Notes under the pieces: generated by a model
What the model was told of the DNA's origin: nothing
The model's input: the letters and a program-made list of their open reading frames with translations, nothing else
The model's database searches: none
Translations under genes and position numbers: made by a program
Shown: piece by piece, positions 1 to 7,967 of the stretch
How the letters are laid out: each line of letters starts with the position of its first letter
Numbering within the stretch: position 1 is the stretch's first letter
NCBI RefSeq assembly: GCF_035984415.1
Contig: NZ_CP130720.1
Coordinates: forward strand, 5,952,001 to 6,016,000
Reading direction: 5' to 3'
Length of the DNA: 64,000 bases
Source of the DNA: Streptomyces sp. NBC_01296
GTDB lineage: Bacteria > Actinomycetota > Actinomycetes > Streptomycetales > Streptomycetaceae

Positions 1-297
1 GACGCCGCCCGGGCGGGAGACGCGGCCGCCGCCCGGGCGGTGGAACTCGAAGGGGAACGCCTCGCCCACACCGTGGCGGCGGTCTCCGCCGTCCTCGACC
101 CCGACCTCGTCGTCCTCGGCGGCGGGGTCGGCCACAACGCCGACCTGCTGCTGCGCACGGTCCGGCAGACGCTGCGCACCCTCACACCGCTGCGGCCGAA
201 GGTGGCGCCCAGCAGCCTGGGGGAGGACGCGGTCCTGCTGGGCGCGGTGGCCACGGCGCTGGACGCGGCCCGCGACCTGGCCTTCGAGGGCCGCTGA
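1..297 (+). CDS. ROK family protein (sugar kinase/repressor), C-terminal part
   Basis: The frame is open from the first base of the window, so the gene begins upstream; 98 codons are visible, ending in TGA at 295-297. The peptide contains a DPDLVVLGGGVG segment followed by a helical tail and GEDAVLLGAVATAL, the closing part of the ROK fold in which a glycine-rich strand-turn is followed by the stretch LGAVATAL. ROK proteins are either sugar kinases (glucokinase type) or XylR/NagC-like repressors; the N-terminus that would tell these apart (helix-turn-helix or not) is outside the window. Family call is likely, exact role is not decidable. Confidence 0.8.
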   Translation, partial: DAARAGDAAAARAVELEGERLAHTVAAVSAVLDPDLVVLGGGVGHNADLLLRTVRQTLRTLTPLRPKVAPSSLGEDAVLLGAVATALDAARDLAFEGR

Positions 298-298
298 G

Positions 299-1390
299 CT
301 ACAGCGGAGCCTGCTGCAGCGGCACGGGCCGCGGCGCCGCCGCCGGCAGCGGGTCCAGCCTGACCGGGGGCGGCGGGGCCACCGGCAGGGTCAGGCTGGT
401 GATCCCGCACGGGACCTCGGGGGTGGCGTACGGGAGGTGCAGCCGGCCCTCCCGGCTCCACAGCCCCGTACCGAGCCAGCCGTCGGGCGCGCCGAGGCGG
501 AAGACGTGCCGGTCGGCGGGCCGCCACAGGCCGATCCTCCCCCAGCCGCCGCCGGGGGTACCCCCACCGTCCTCCAGCCGGAGCGCGACCCCGCAGGTCT
601 CCGGCATCAGGGCCTGCCCCGGCTGCACCGCGAACGGGGTCCCCGCCTCCCCGCGCAGGCACTCCGGGAAGCGCACCGGCAGGGAGCTGCCCAGCACCCC
701 CCAGCCCAGGCGCGGTTCGCCCGGGGCGTCCGAGCGGATCAGCAGCAGCCCGCTGTCGGGGTCGGCCAGCAGCAGCCGGTCGTCGCTGCCCTCCGCGATC
801 TGGAGCAGCGGGGACACCTCGCCGCCGCGGCCCAGGTCCACCGCGACGGCCTTGGTGGTGCCGTCCAGCTCGCGGTCCAGCGCCAGCATCCGGCCGGCCC
901 GGTCGAGCCAGACCCCGCCCGAGCACCGGCCCGGGACCCGGGCGACCTGCCCGAAGGGGCCGCCGGCCACCTGCCAGACCGTGGTCCCGGCGTCCGAGGC
1001 GGCCAGGGCGAAGGCGCCGCATCCGTCCGGCGACGGGGGCAGCAGGGACACCCGTACGCCCTCGCCCCCGGGCTCCACCGAACCCAGCGGGAGCTCCCCG
1101 GTCCGCGGCCCGGCCGCGGCGCCGCCCGTCGGGTACAGCAGCGCGAAGGCGTGCCGCTGCGCGACCCGACGGTGGATCAGCACCCGCCCGTCGGCCAGCG
1201 CCAGCACCTCGCTGTCGGCCTCCTCGGGCTGCGCGAGCGGCAGCGGCACCGTGTACGGCTCGGGCCCGGCCAGCGTCCAGCGCTCGGGGAAGCGGGCCTC
1301 ACCCTCCCCGGCGAGCCGGGCTGCGTACGACCCGTCCGCGGCGATGGTGAACGGGGCCGTCGTCGTGATCTCGATGGCACAGACAGTCAT
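299..1390 (-). CDS. hypothetical protein, probable beta-propeller
   Basis: A 363-aa protein starting at ATG 1390, chosen because a strong GGAGG ribosome site lies about 9 bases upstream; a longer in-frame extension to 1462 has no such site. The sequence is a series of short strands with repeated small motifs such as VLALADGRVLI, GGVWLDRAGRMLAL and LLLADPDSGLLLI, the rhythm of a WD40/Kelch-like propeller. No signal peptide or membrane helix is seen. It ends two bases from the ROK gene, convergently. No enzymatic motif is recognised; probably a Streptomyces-conserved cytoplasmic protein of unknown role. Confidence 0.75.
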   Translation of the reverse strand: MTVCAIEITTTAPFTIAADGSYAARLAGEGEARFPERWTLAGPEPYTVPLPLAQPEEADSEVLALADGRVLIHRRVAQRHAFALLYPTGGAAAGPRTGELPLGSVEPGGEGVRVSLLPPSPDGCGAFALAASDAGTTVWQVAGGPFGQVARVPGRCSGGVWLDRAGRMLALDRELDGTTKAVAVDLGRGGEVSPLLQIAEGSDDRLLLADPDSGLLLIRSDAPGEPRLGWGVLGSSLPVRFPECLRGEAGTPFAVQPGQALMPETCGVALRLEDGGGTPGGGWGRIGLWRPADRHVFRLGAPDGWLGTGLWSREGRLHLPYATPEVPCGITSLTLPVAPPPPVRLDPLPAAAPRPVPLQQAPL

Positions 1391-1599
1391 CCGTGCGTCA
1401 CCTCCGGGAGGGAAGCTAGTTTTCGCACGTCGGCGCGAACGGCACGACCTCGCCCACTTCACACATACGGGTGGCCGCCCGGCGGTTCGGCTGTGGTGGC
1501 GGGGGCGGTTGTGCTGTGCGGGACCGGCGCTGCCCTCGCCGCAGCCGCCGGGGCCCCGTACGGACTCTGCCGCTCCCGTACGGACGGTAGCCTTGGCCT

Positions 1600-2457
1600 G
1601 TGCCCCGTCTCTCTGAAGTCATCGCAGCGCTGGACGCTCTCTGGCCCCCCTCGCGGGCCGAGCAGTGGGACGCCGTCGGAACCGTCTGCGGCGATCCCGA
1701 CGCCGAGGTCTCCCGGGTCCTGTTCGCCGTCGACCCCGTGCAGGAGATCGTCGACGAGGCCGTGAAGCTGGGCGCCGACCTCGTCGTCACCCACCACCCC
1801 CTCTACCTGCGCGGCACCACCACCGTCGAGGCCGGCACCTTCAAGGGCCGCGTCGTGCACACGCTGATCAAGAACGACATCGCGCTGCACGTCGCCCACA
1901 CCAACGCGGACACCGCCGACCCCGGCGTCTCCGACGCCCTCGCCGGCGCCCTCGACCTGCGGATCACCGGCCCGCTGATCCCCGATCCCACCGACCCCGA
2001 GGGCCGCCGCGGCCTCGGCCGGATCTGCGAGCTGGACCACCCCGAGACCCTGCGCGCGTTCGCCGCCCGCGCCGCCGCCCGGCTGCCGCAGACCGCGCAG
2101 GGCATCCGCGTCGCCGGCGACCCCGACATGCCCGTCCGTACCGTCGCCGTCAGCGGCGGCTCCGGCGACAGCAACTTCGCGGCCGTCCGCGCCGCCGGCG
2201 TGGACGTCTACCTCACCGCCGACCTGCGCCACCACCCCGTGTCCGAGGCCCGCGAGCAGAGCCCGCTCGCCCTCGTCGACGCGGCGCACTGGGCCACCGA
2301 GTGGCCCTGGTGCGAGCAGGCGGCAGCGCAGCTCGACGCGATCTCCGAGCGCCACGGCTGGGGTCTGCGCACCCACGTCTCGCGCACGGTCACCGACCCT
2401 TGGACGGTGCACGAGCCGTCCGTCACACCCCCTTCTATCTCTGGAGCCCCCAACTGA
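1600..2457 (+). CDS. Nif3-like dinuclear metal centre hexameric protein
   Basis: A 285-aa protein of the Nif3/YbgI (DUF34) family, starting at GTG 1600. The hallmark VTHHPLYLRG segment near residue 68 carries the paired histidines of the dinuclear metal site, and VAHTNAD supplies further ligands; the second half contains VDVYLTADLRHH and VDAAHWATEWP, where the family's C-terminal metal ligands lie. Nif3 proteins form toroidal hexamers and may act as hydrolases, but the physiological role is not settled. It is the first gene of a three-gene unit: its stop codon overlaps the start of the zinc-ribbon gene, suggesting translational coupling. Confidence 0.93.
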   Translation: MPRLSEVIAALDALWPPSRAEQWDAVGTVCGDPDAEVSRVLFAVDPVQEIVDEAVKLGADLVVTHHPLYLRGTTTVEAGTFKGRVVHTLIKNDIALHVAHTNADTADPGVSDALAGALDLRITGPLIPDPTDPEGRRGLGRICELDHPETLRAFAARAAARLPQTAQGIRVAGDPDMPVRTVAVSGGSGDSNFAAVRAAGVDVYLTADLRHHPVSEAREQSPLALVDAAHWATEWPWCEQAAAQLDAISERHGWGLRTHVSRTVTDPWTVHEPSVTPPSISGAPN

Positions 2458-3197
2458 ACGCCGAGCCCGCCGACCAGATCCGACTCCTCGACATCCAGGC
2501 CCTGGACGTCCGGCTGTCTCAGCTCGCCCACAAGCGCAAGTCGCTGCCGGAGCACACCGAGGTCGAGTCCCTGAGCAAGGACCTGACGCAGCAGCGCGAC
2601 CTGCTCGTGGCGGCCCAGACGCAGGCGAGCGACGCCGCCCGCGAGCAGACCAAGGCGGAGCAGGACGTCGACCAGGTGCGCCAGCGCGCGGCCCGCGACC
2701 AGCAGCGGCTCGACTCCGGCGCCGGCATCTCGGCCCGCGACCTGGCGAACCTGCAGAGCGAGGTCGTCTCCCTCGCCAAGCGCCAGGCCGACCTGGAGGA
2801 CGTCGTCCTCGAGGTCATGGAGCGCCTGGAGGGCGCGCAGGAGCGGGTCACCGAGCTCACCGAGCGGGTCTCCGCCCTCGAGGCCAAGCTGACGGACGCC
2901 ACCGCCCGCCGTGACACGGCCACCGGCGATCTCGACGCCGAGGCCGCGAAGATCACCAAGGACCGCGAGGTCATCGTCGCCTCGATGCCGACCGACCTGA
3001 TGGCCCTGTACGAGAAGATCCGCGTCAAGCAGGGCGGCGTCGGCGCAGCCCGCCTCTACCAGCGCCGCTGCGAGGGCTGCCGCCTGGAGCTCGACATGGC
3101 CGAGGTCAACGAGATCAAGGCCGCGGCCCGCGACCAGGTCGTACGTCACGAGAACTGCGGCCGCATCCTGGTCCGTACGGCCGACTCGGGCATCTGA
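2454..3197 (+). CDS. C4-type zinc ribbon, coiled-coil protein (CTG start)
   Basis: A 247-aa protein with a long antiparallel coiled coil (about residues 10-190, rich in Glu, Arg, Ala and Leu) and a C-terminal zinc ribbon with CEGC near residue 205 and a later HENCG segment, the pattern of the zf-RING_7 family. The only sensible start is CTG 2454, which overlaps the TGA of the Nif3 gene as CTGA and has GGAG 8-10 bases upstream; no ATG/GTG/TTG gives the expected N-terminus NAEPADQIRLLDIQALD. Family members of this kind sit next to Nif3 and RNase H genes in many actinobacteria and may bind nucleic acid; function is unproven. Confidence 0.9.
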   Translation: MNAEPADQIRLLDIQALDVRLSQLAHKRKSLPEHTEVESLSKDLTQQRDLLVAAQTQASDAAREQTKAEQDVDQVRQRAARDQQRLDSGAGISARDLANLQSEVVSLAKRQADLEDVVLEVMERLEGAQERVTELTERVSALEAKLTDATARRDTATGDLDAEAAKITKDREVIVASMPTDLMALYEKIRVKQGGVGAARLYQRRCEGCRLELDMAEVNEIKAAARDQVVRHENCGRILVRTADSGI

Positions 3198-4528
3198 TGC
3201 AGAGGCTTGTCCGGTTCGTCGTGGAGGCGGACGGCGGCTCCCGGGGCAACCCGGGGCCCGCCGGCTACGGCGCGGTCGTCCTCGACCCGGCGACGGGCGA
3301 GACGCTGGCCGAGCGCGCCGAGTACATCGGCGTCGCGACGAACAACGTGGCCGAGTACAAGGGGCTGATCGCCGGCCTCAGGGCCGCCCGCGAACTGGCC
3401 CCGGACGCCGTGGTCCAGGTCCGCATGGACTCCAAGCTGGTCGTCGAGCAGATGTCGGGCCGCTGGAAGATCAAGCACCCGGACATGAAGCCCCTCGCGG
3501 CGGAGGCGGCGACGATCCTGCCCCGTGCGCAGGTCACGTACGAGTGGATCCCGCGCGAGCGGAACAAGCACGCGGACCGGCTCGCCAACGAGGCGATGGA
3601 CGCGGGCAAGCGCGGCAAGCAGTGGGAGCCGTCGGCTTCCTCGGCGGCCCTGGACACCTCGGCGGCCCGCGCCCTGGCCACCGCGCCGGCAGGCCCTCCG
3701 GGGGATGCCGCGAAGGGGGCCGCGGCCGTACGGGCCGCCCTCGCCTCGACGTCCCGTACGTCGGCCACCGCACCGGCACGCGAGGAGGCCGGAGCCGACG
3801 CCCTGTTCGCGGAGCCCGGCGCCACCGCCCCGGGACACGTCCCCGCCCCGGCGGCCGCCCAGGCCCAGGCCCCGACCGCCACGCCGGGCTGGGGCCCCGA
3901 CATGGGGACCCCGGCGACCTTCGTCCTGCTGCGCCACGGCGAGACGGCCCTCACCCCGCAGAAGCGCTTCTCCGGCAGCGGCGGCGCCGACCCGGAGCTG
4001 TCCCCGGCCGGCCGCCGCCAGGCTTCGGCGGTGGCCGAGGCGCTGGCCGCGCGCGGCACCGTCCAGACGATCGTCAGCTCCCCGCTGCGCCGCTGCCGGG
4101 AGACCGCGCAGGCCGTGGCGGACCGCCTCGGGCTCACGGTCACCGTCGAGGAGGGGCTGCGCGAGGTGGACTTCGGCGCCTGGGAGGGCCTGACCTTCGC
4201 CGAGGTGCAGGAGCGCTTCCCGGACGACCTCCAGGCCTGGCTGGACTCCCCGAAGGCGGCCCCGACGGGCGGCGGCGAGAGCTTCACGGCCGCCACCCGC
4301 CGGATCTCGGCGACCCGGGAGCGGCTGCTGGCCGCGCATGCGGGCCGCACGGTGCTGCTGGTCACGCACGTGACCCCGGTCAAGATCCTGGTCCGGCTCG
4401 CGCTGGGCGCCCCGCCGGAGGCGCTGTTCAAGATGGAGCTCTCCGCGGCCTCCCTCTCGGCGGTGGCCTACTACGCCGACGGCAACGCCTCGGTCCGTCT
4501 CCTGAACGACACCTCGCACCTGCGCTAG
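3197..4528 (+). CDS. bifunctional RNase H / acid phosphatase
   Basis: A 443-aa fusion. Residues 1-140 are a type I RNase H domain (VVEADGGSRGNPGPAGYG, then NNVAEYKGLIAGL, RMDSKLVVEQMSG and RERNKHADRLANEA provide the DEDD acidic residues). Residues about 140-225 are an Ala/Pro-rich linker. Residues 235-443 form a histidine phosphatase (phosphoglycerate mutase-like) domain with the catalytic LRHGETALT motif and the later LLVTHVTPVK histidine. In mycobacteria the same architecture (Rv2228c) was reported to have both RNase H and acid/cobalamin phosphate phosphatase activity. The start ATG overlaps the zinc-ribbon stop by one base, so the three genes form one operon. Confidence 0.95.
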   Translation: MQRLVRFVVEADGGSRGNPGPAGYGAVVLDPATGETLAERAEYIGVATNNVAEYKGLIAGLRAARELAPDAVVQVRMDSKLVVEQMSGRWKIKHPDMKPLAAEAATILPRAQVTYEWIPRERNKHADRLANEAMDAGKRGKQWEPSASSAALDTSAARALATAPAGPPGDAAKGAAAVRAALASTSRTSATAPAREEAGADALFAEPGATAPGHVPAPAAAQAQAPTATPGWGPDMGTPATFVLLRHGETALTPQKRFSGSGGADPELSPAGRRQASAVAEALAARGTVQTIVSSPLRRCRETAQAVADRLGLTVTVEEGLREVDFGAWEGLTFAEVQERFPDDLQAWLDSPKAAPTGGGESFTAATRRISATRERLLAAHAGRTVLLVTHVTPVKILVRLALGAPPEALFKMELSAASLSAVAYYADGNASVRLLNDTSHLR

Positions 4529-4578
4529 GGCCTGTCCGGTCGCCCCGGGCCCGCCGTGGCTCCGGGGCGGCGGTCGGC

Positions 4579-5091
4579 TCAGAGCATGTGGGGTCCGCCG
4601 AAGCTCGTGTCCATGTAGACGCGGGTGGTGTCGCCCTGCTCGTCCAGCAGCACCCTGAACTCCGAGCCGTAGGGCGTCTTGAACGAGTGGATCGGATAGG
4701 TCCGGCTCGGGTCCAGCTTCAGCCGGAACTGCTTCATCTGGCTGTCGGCGAACGGCGGATCGCCCGGTTCGTGGTGGCGGCCGCCGACGCTCCACCGCTC
4801 GCCGGGCCAGTTGTCCACCGGGTGCTCCAGGTCCACTCCGTAGCCGCGGAGGTAGTCGTCCACGCAGGCCTTCGGGGCGGTGTAGTGCGTCTGCAGGGAG
4901 CCGGGCGGCCACCAGCCGTCCTCGTAGTCGAAGCTGTGCACCTTCGGCTCGCAGGGCGGGAGTTCGACGTGCAGGGCGTCGAGCACCTCCTGCCTGGAGT
5001 GCCCGCAGCCGCCGAGCAGCGACAGGGCGACGAGAACCCCGAGCGCTGCTGCCGCCTGTTTCCCCCGGAGCCGAATTTTGGGCATGCGCAC
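4579..5091 (-). CDS. putative lipoprotein
   Basis: A 170-aa protein with a typical lipoprotein signal: basic residues, a hydrophobic stretch (AAAALGVLVALS) and lipobox LLGGC around residue 28. The mature part has several aromatic and Asp/Pro residues (DYEDGWWPPGS) and a cysteine pair at CEP...ACVDDY but no domain I recognise. Start GTG 5091 or ATG 5085 are both possible. It is convergent with the RNase H/phosphatase gene. Its upstream region holds two tandem TGAACNNGTTCA palindromes (5113-5138), so it is probably controlled by a dedicated repressor encoded elsewhere. Confidence 0.8.
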   Translation of the reverse strand: MRMPKIRLRGKQAAAALGVLVALSLLGGCGHSRQEVLDALHVELPPCEPKVHSFDYEDGWWPPGSLQTHYTAPKACVDDYLRGYGVDLEHPVDNWPGERWSVGGRHHEPGDPPFADSQMKQFRLKLDPSRTYPIHSFKTPYGSEFRVLLDEQGDTTRVYMDTSFGGPHML

Positions 5092-5112
5092 GCCAACCCC
5101 CCATGATCTTTC

Positions 5113-5138
5113 TGAACATGTTCATGTGAACGCGTTCA
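5113..5138. promoter_or_regulatory. tandem palindromic operator TGAACNNGTTCA x2
   Basis: Two perfect 12-bp palindromes, TGAACATGTTCA (5113-5124) and TGAACGCGTTCA (5127-5138), are separated by 2 bp, and the whole block is itself a near-perfect inverted repeat running from TTCTGAAC to GTTCAGAA. It lies 22-47 bases upstream of the lipoprotein start, where a promoter would be. The layout suits cooperative binding of two TetR-type dimers. The sequence is directly seen; the regulator is unknown. Confidence 0.6.
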
Positions 5139-5174
5139 GAATAGTCCCGTGGTGGGCGGTCGCAAAAACGACGG

Positions 5175-5206
5175 AAGGGCCCGCCCCCTGACGGGGACGG
5201 GCCCTT
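5175..5206 (-). terminator. rnpB terminator
   Basis: A 14-bp stem with one mismatch (AAGGGCCCGCCCCC paired with GGGGACGGGCCCTT) and a 4-base loop lies directly after the 3' end of the RNase P RNA; reading on the minus strand it is followed by CCGTCGTTTTT, a normal intrinsic terminator tail. Confidence 0.75.
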
Positions 5207-5220
5207 CTTCTTCGTCGAGT

Positions 5221-5629
5221 GCAGAACAACCGGAGCTGTACGCCGGGTTCTGTCGCCCGGTGACCTCGCGGTCGCCGGGGAGACGGCCATCCATCTAGGA
5301 CCGGCGTTGCCGCCGGCCTCCTGCGGTCTACCCGCGAACTCGGGCGGGCAGCCCTCGAACGTTCGCGCAGAGCCGTCCGAAGACGGCCCCTCTTGACCTT
5401 GCTCCGGGTGGGGTTTACCTAGCCGCCTGAGTCACCTCAGGCGCTGGTGGTCTCTTACACCACCGTTTCACCCTTACCGAGGGCCGAAGCCCCGGCGGTC
5501 TGTTTTCTGTGGCACTGTCCCGCGGGTCACCCCGGGTGGCCGTTAGCCACCACCCTGCCCTGTGGAGCCCGGACGTTCCTCGGCGGGATCCGGGGATCCC
5601 GACGCGGCCGCCCGCTCCGGTTGTTCTGC
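5221..5629 (-). ncRNA. rnpB: RNase P RNA (M1 RNA, bacterial class A)
   Basis: About 409 nt on the minus strand. The 5' end (5614-5629) GCAGAACAACCGGAGC pairs perfectly with the 3' end (5221-5236), giving helix P1. Hallmarks read on the minus strand: GAGGAACGTCCGGGCTCCACAGGGCAGGGTGG just inside (split here as GAGGAACGTCC / GGGCTCCA / CAGGGCAGG), GGGTGAAACGGTG, the conserved ACAGAAAACAGACCGCC segment with its GUAAGGGUGAAA neighbour, and the terminal ACAGAACCCGG of the P4/CR V region. RNase P RNA is the catalytic RNA that removes tRNA 5' leaders. Ends are accurate to a few bases. Confidence 0.95.
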
Positions 5630-5665
5630 GAGTGACCATGCTACCCGCGCCCGGCGCCGCGCTTG

Positions 5666-5686
5666 ACCTTGACGCAGCGGCAGGGT
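5666..5686. promoter_or_regulatory. MerR-type operator/promoter
   Basis: ACCTTGACGC and GCGGCAGGGT flank a single base and match as inverted repeats at 8 of 10 positions; TTGACC at 5663 would serve as a -35 element. This is the usual site recognised by MerR-family activators, which sit on an over-long spacer between -35 and -10. It directly precedes the remnant MerR reading frame, suggesting an ancestral autoregulated promoter. Confidence 0.5.
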
Positions 5687-5700
5687 TTCTGCTGGAGGGC

Positions 5701-5974
5701 ATGCGGATCGGAGAGATCGCCGCGCTGGTCGGGGTCACCACCCGGGCCATCCGGCGCTACCACCAGGTCGGGCTGCTCCCGGAGCCGGAGCGGCGCCCCA
5801 ACCGCTACCGCGCGTACAGCGTGCGCGACGCCGTCCTGCTGGCGCGGGTGCGCCGGCTCACCGAGCTCGGGGGCCGAACTGTACGCGGCGCTCGGCCCGG
5901 TGGCCGCCGATCCGGCGGTCCTCGCCCTGTACGAGCGGCTCGACGAGCTCTGGTGCTGGTCCTCGACGTGGTGA
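5701..5974 (+). pseudogene. MerR family regulator, frameshifted and internally deleted
   Basis: From ATG 5701 the frame encodes a clear MerR N-terminal winged helix-turn-helix (MRIGEIAALVGVTTRAIRRY, then a wing segment and LARVRRLTELG). After about 58 residues the sense is lost: the frame continues with unnatural residues, while the +1-shifted frame carries ELYAALGPVAADPAVLALYE, which resembles the end of a MerR effector region, and soon stops. The coiled-coil helix between the two parts is missing, so this needs both a deletion and a frameshift, not a single read error. An ATG at 5638 is an alternative start but would begin before the operator. Function is probably lost. Confidence 0.7.
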
Positions 5975-6006
5975 CACCGGGTCCTACGCCAGCACGGGGT
6001 GGCGGG

Positions 6007-6273
6007 TCACCGAGGAGGGGTGGCCGCGTACCGGCAGGCGCCGTTCGCGGCGCCGCCCGCGACACCGGCCGCGGTCAGGGCGCCCACACAGCCCTGCACG
6101 TCACCGTGCACACCCTGGACGCAGGCCGAGGTGACGGCGTCCGAGACGTCGACGCCCGACTGCGCGACCAGGTTCGTGCAGGCCGGGATGTCCGCGTGGG
6201 CGGCGAAGGCTCCGCCGCCGAGTGCGAGGGTCAGGCCGGTGAGGACACCGGCGATACGAACCGACGTGCGCAT
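6007..6273 (-). CDS. small secreted Cys-containing protein
   Basis: An 88-aa protein with a Sec signal peptide (RIAGVLTGLTLALGGGAFAAHA, cut after AHA near residue 27) and a 60-residue mature part with four cysteines (about residues 32, 51, 62 and 80), enough for two disulfides. ATG 6273 is used; the ribosome site is weak. The pattern of a short secreted four-Cys protein made of helices is common in Streptomyces, with no known role. Upstream a 16-bp sequence is perfectly duplicated in tandem (6306-6337). Confidence 0.7.
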   Translation of the reverse strand: MRTSVRIAGVLTGLTLALGGGAFAAHADIPACTNLVAQSGVDVSDAVTSACVQGVHGDVQGCVGALTAAGVAGGAANGACRYAATPPR

Positions 6274-6305
6274 GGGAGGCACCTGCTCTCCGGGCGGTCG
6301 GGGGA

Positions 6306-6337
6306 CTCGCGGATCCGGTCGCTCGCGGATCCGGTCG
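6306..6337. repeat. 16-bp perfect tandem duplication
   Basis: CTCGCGGATCCGGTCG occurs twice with no spacer (6306-6321 and 6322-6337), 33-64 bases upstream of the small secreted protein start, in its promoter region. It may be a pair of regulator half-sites or a simple slippage duplication. Confidence 0.6.
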
Positions 6338-6419
6338 GGGTGCCGGACGGCTGCCCCTCCCCTTTCGACGCTAGGGCAGAGCGCCGCCGCACGCACGCCG
6401 GCCCCGCGCCGGACACCGC

Positions 6420-7865
6420 TCAGGCGGTCGCGAACAGCACCTTCGCCCGGCCCGGGTCGGCCTCCGTCAGCCGGACCCGGATGCGGTCGCCCAGCGGCAG
6501 CTGCGCGGACGGCGATTCGACGCGGCCGACCACCGCCGGCTCCTCCAGGTGGACCGTGCCCACCTTCGGCTCGTGGTCCTTGACGTCTATCACGGTCGCC
6601 TCGAAGGTCTCGCCGACGTGGTCCTTCAGCAGGGCCGCCTCGACGAGGTCCACGCACTCCCGCTCGGCCGTGTTGGCCAGCCTGCTCCCGTCGGCCATCC
6701 GCTGCGGGAGCGCGGCCAGTGCGGACAGCGCCCACTGCGGGGGCTCGGCCCCTGCCACCGCCGCCACGCACAGCTCGCCCGCGTACCGGTCGACGAGCCG
6801 GCGCAGCGGGGCGGTGCAGTGCGTGTACGGGGCCGCGACCGCGGCGTGCAGGACGGGGTCCGGGGTCGCGCCGCCGGTGAAGACCGTGTAGCCCGCGCCG
6901 CGCAGCAGGGCCGTGCACTCCTGGAGGAACGCGGCGTGGGCGGGGAGGTGCGGGTCGAGGGTGCGCACGAGTTCGGCGTACGGCATGTGGTGCGGCCAGT
7001 CGATCCGCAGGGCGGCGGCGGTCCGCCGGAGCCGGCCGACCGCCCCGTCGGGGGCGCTGGGGAGGGTGCGCAGGATGCCGGCTCCGGCGGCGAGCATCAG
7101 GTCGGCGGCGGCCATCCCCGTCATCAGGGAGATCTGCGCGTTCCAGCCGTCCGCCGGGAGCGGGGCCCGGTAGGCGAGGGTGTACGAGCCGTCCTGCGCG
7201 ACGATCTCCTGCTCGGGCACGTTCAGCGAGACGCCGCCGCGCTCCTGCTCCAGGGTCTCGCGGAGCCGGCCGATGTCCTTGAGGAGGGCGACGGGCTCCT
7301 CGGCGGTCCCGGAGTCGATGGCCTGCTGGACGCCGTCGTAGTCGAGCTTGGCCCGGCTGCGGACCAGGGCGCGGCGGACCTCGGTGGTTTCCACGCGGCC
7401 GGCGGAGTCGAGGTCGAACCGCCACAGCAGCGCCGGGCAGGTCTGGCCGGGCAGCAGGCTGGCCGCGCCCTCCGAGAGCACGGCCGGATGCAGGGGGATC
7501 TTGCCGTCGGGGAAGTAGAGGGTGGTGACGCGGTGGTGGGCCTCGGCGTCGAGGGCGCCGCCGGGGGTGACGAAGGCGGCGACGTCGGCGATGGCGTAGT
7601 GCACGCGGTAGCCGCCGCCGTTCGGGCGCTTCGCCAGGTGCATGGCCTGGTCCAGGTCGCGGGAGGTCGGCGGGTCGATGGTGAACAGGGGGACGTCGGT
7701 GGCGTCGAGGTCCGGGAGCCGCGGACTGCGGACGGCCTGCTCGGCCTCGGCGAGCACGGGGGTTGGAAACTCCCCGGGCACGCCCAGCGCGGTCCGCAGC
7801 TCATGCAGCGCGGTCCGCAGGGCAGCCCCGTCCGGGCCGGTCATGTGCATATGACGGCGTGGCAT
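6420..7865 (-). CDS. RNB domain 3'-5' exoribonuclease
   Basis: A 481-aa protein of the RNase II/RNase R superfamily. Residues about 52-75 hold the metal-binding motif FTIDPPTSRDLDQAMH, then YRVHYAIADVAAFV; the central catalytic domain continues to about residue 390 and the C-terminus resembles an S1/OB fold (GETFEATVIDVKDHEPKVG). It is shorter than RNase R (no N-terminal cold-shock domains), the usual form in actinobacteria. The fourth acidic residue of the classic DxxxxxDxDD cluster is Gln here, which I believe is common in this subgroup. Start ATG 7865; ATG 7847 is an alternative. Divergent from yaaA. Confidence 0.9.
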   Translation of the reverse strand: MPRRHMHMTGPDGAALRTALHELRTALGVPGEFPTPVLAEAEQAVRSPRLPDLDATDVPLFTIDPPTSRDLDQAMHLAKRPNGGGYRVHYAIADVAAFVTPGGALDAEAHHRVTTLYFPDGKIPLHPAVLSEGAASLLPGQTCPALLWRFDLDSAGRVETTEVRRALVRSRAKLDYDGVQQAIDSGTAEEPVALLKDIGRLRETLEQERGGVSLNVPEQEIVAQDGSYTLAYRAPLPADGWNAQISLMTGMAAADLMLAAGAGILRTLPSAPDGAVGRLRRTAAALRIDWPHHMPYAELVRTLDPHLPAHAAFLQECTALLRGAGYTVFTGGATPDPVLHAAVAAPYTHCTAPLRRLVDRYAGELCVAAVAGAEPPQWALSALAALPQRMADGSRLANTAERECVDLVEAALLKDHVGETFEATVIDVKDHEPKVGTVHLEEPAVVGRVESPSAQLPLGDRIRVRLTEADPGRAKVLFATA

Positions 7866-7967
7866 GGGTCGAGCGTAGGTCGGGTGGGCGCAGGGGGCGC
7901 GGCGAGAGCCTTACCCTGGCTCGGGGGCCGCACCCCCTGCGCCGTGTCGTACTGAAGGAGAATCACC

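Noticed and set aside
399..1765. Two long plus-strand open frames opposite the beta-propeller gene
   Set aside because: They lack ribosome sites, are Pro/Arg/Ser-rich low-complexity translations, and the minus-strand frame shows natural protein sequence and third-position GC bias.
5113..5138. LexA/SOS box
   Set aside because: The actinobacterial SOS box needs GAAC and GTTC separated by four bases; here the gap is two, and the neighbouring gene is not a repair gene.
5113..5138. KstR cholesterol regulator site
   Set aside because: The AAC-NN-GTT core fits but the flanking T and A of the KstR motif are missing in both copies, and no sterol genes are near.
3146..5290. A 714-codon minus-strand open frame over the RNase H/phosphatase gene
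   Set aside because: It spans a well-supported fusion gene, a lipoprotein in another frame and part of rnpB; its translation is Arg/Gly-rich noise typical of antisense high-GC DNA.
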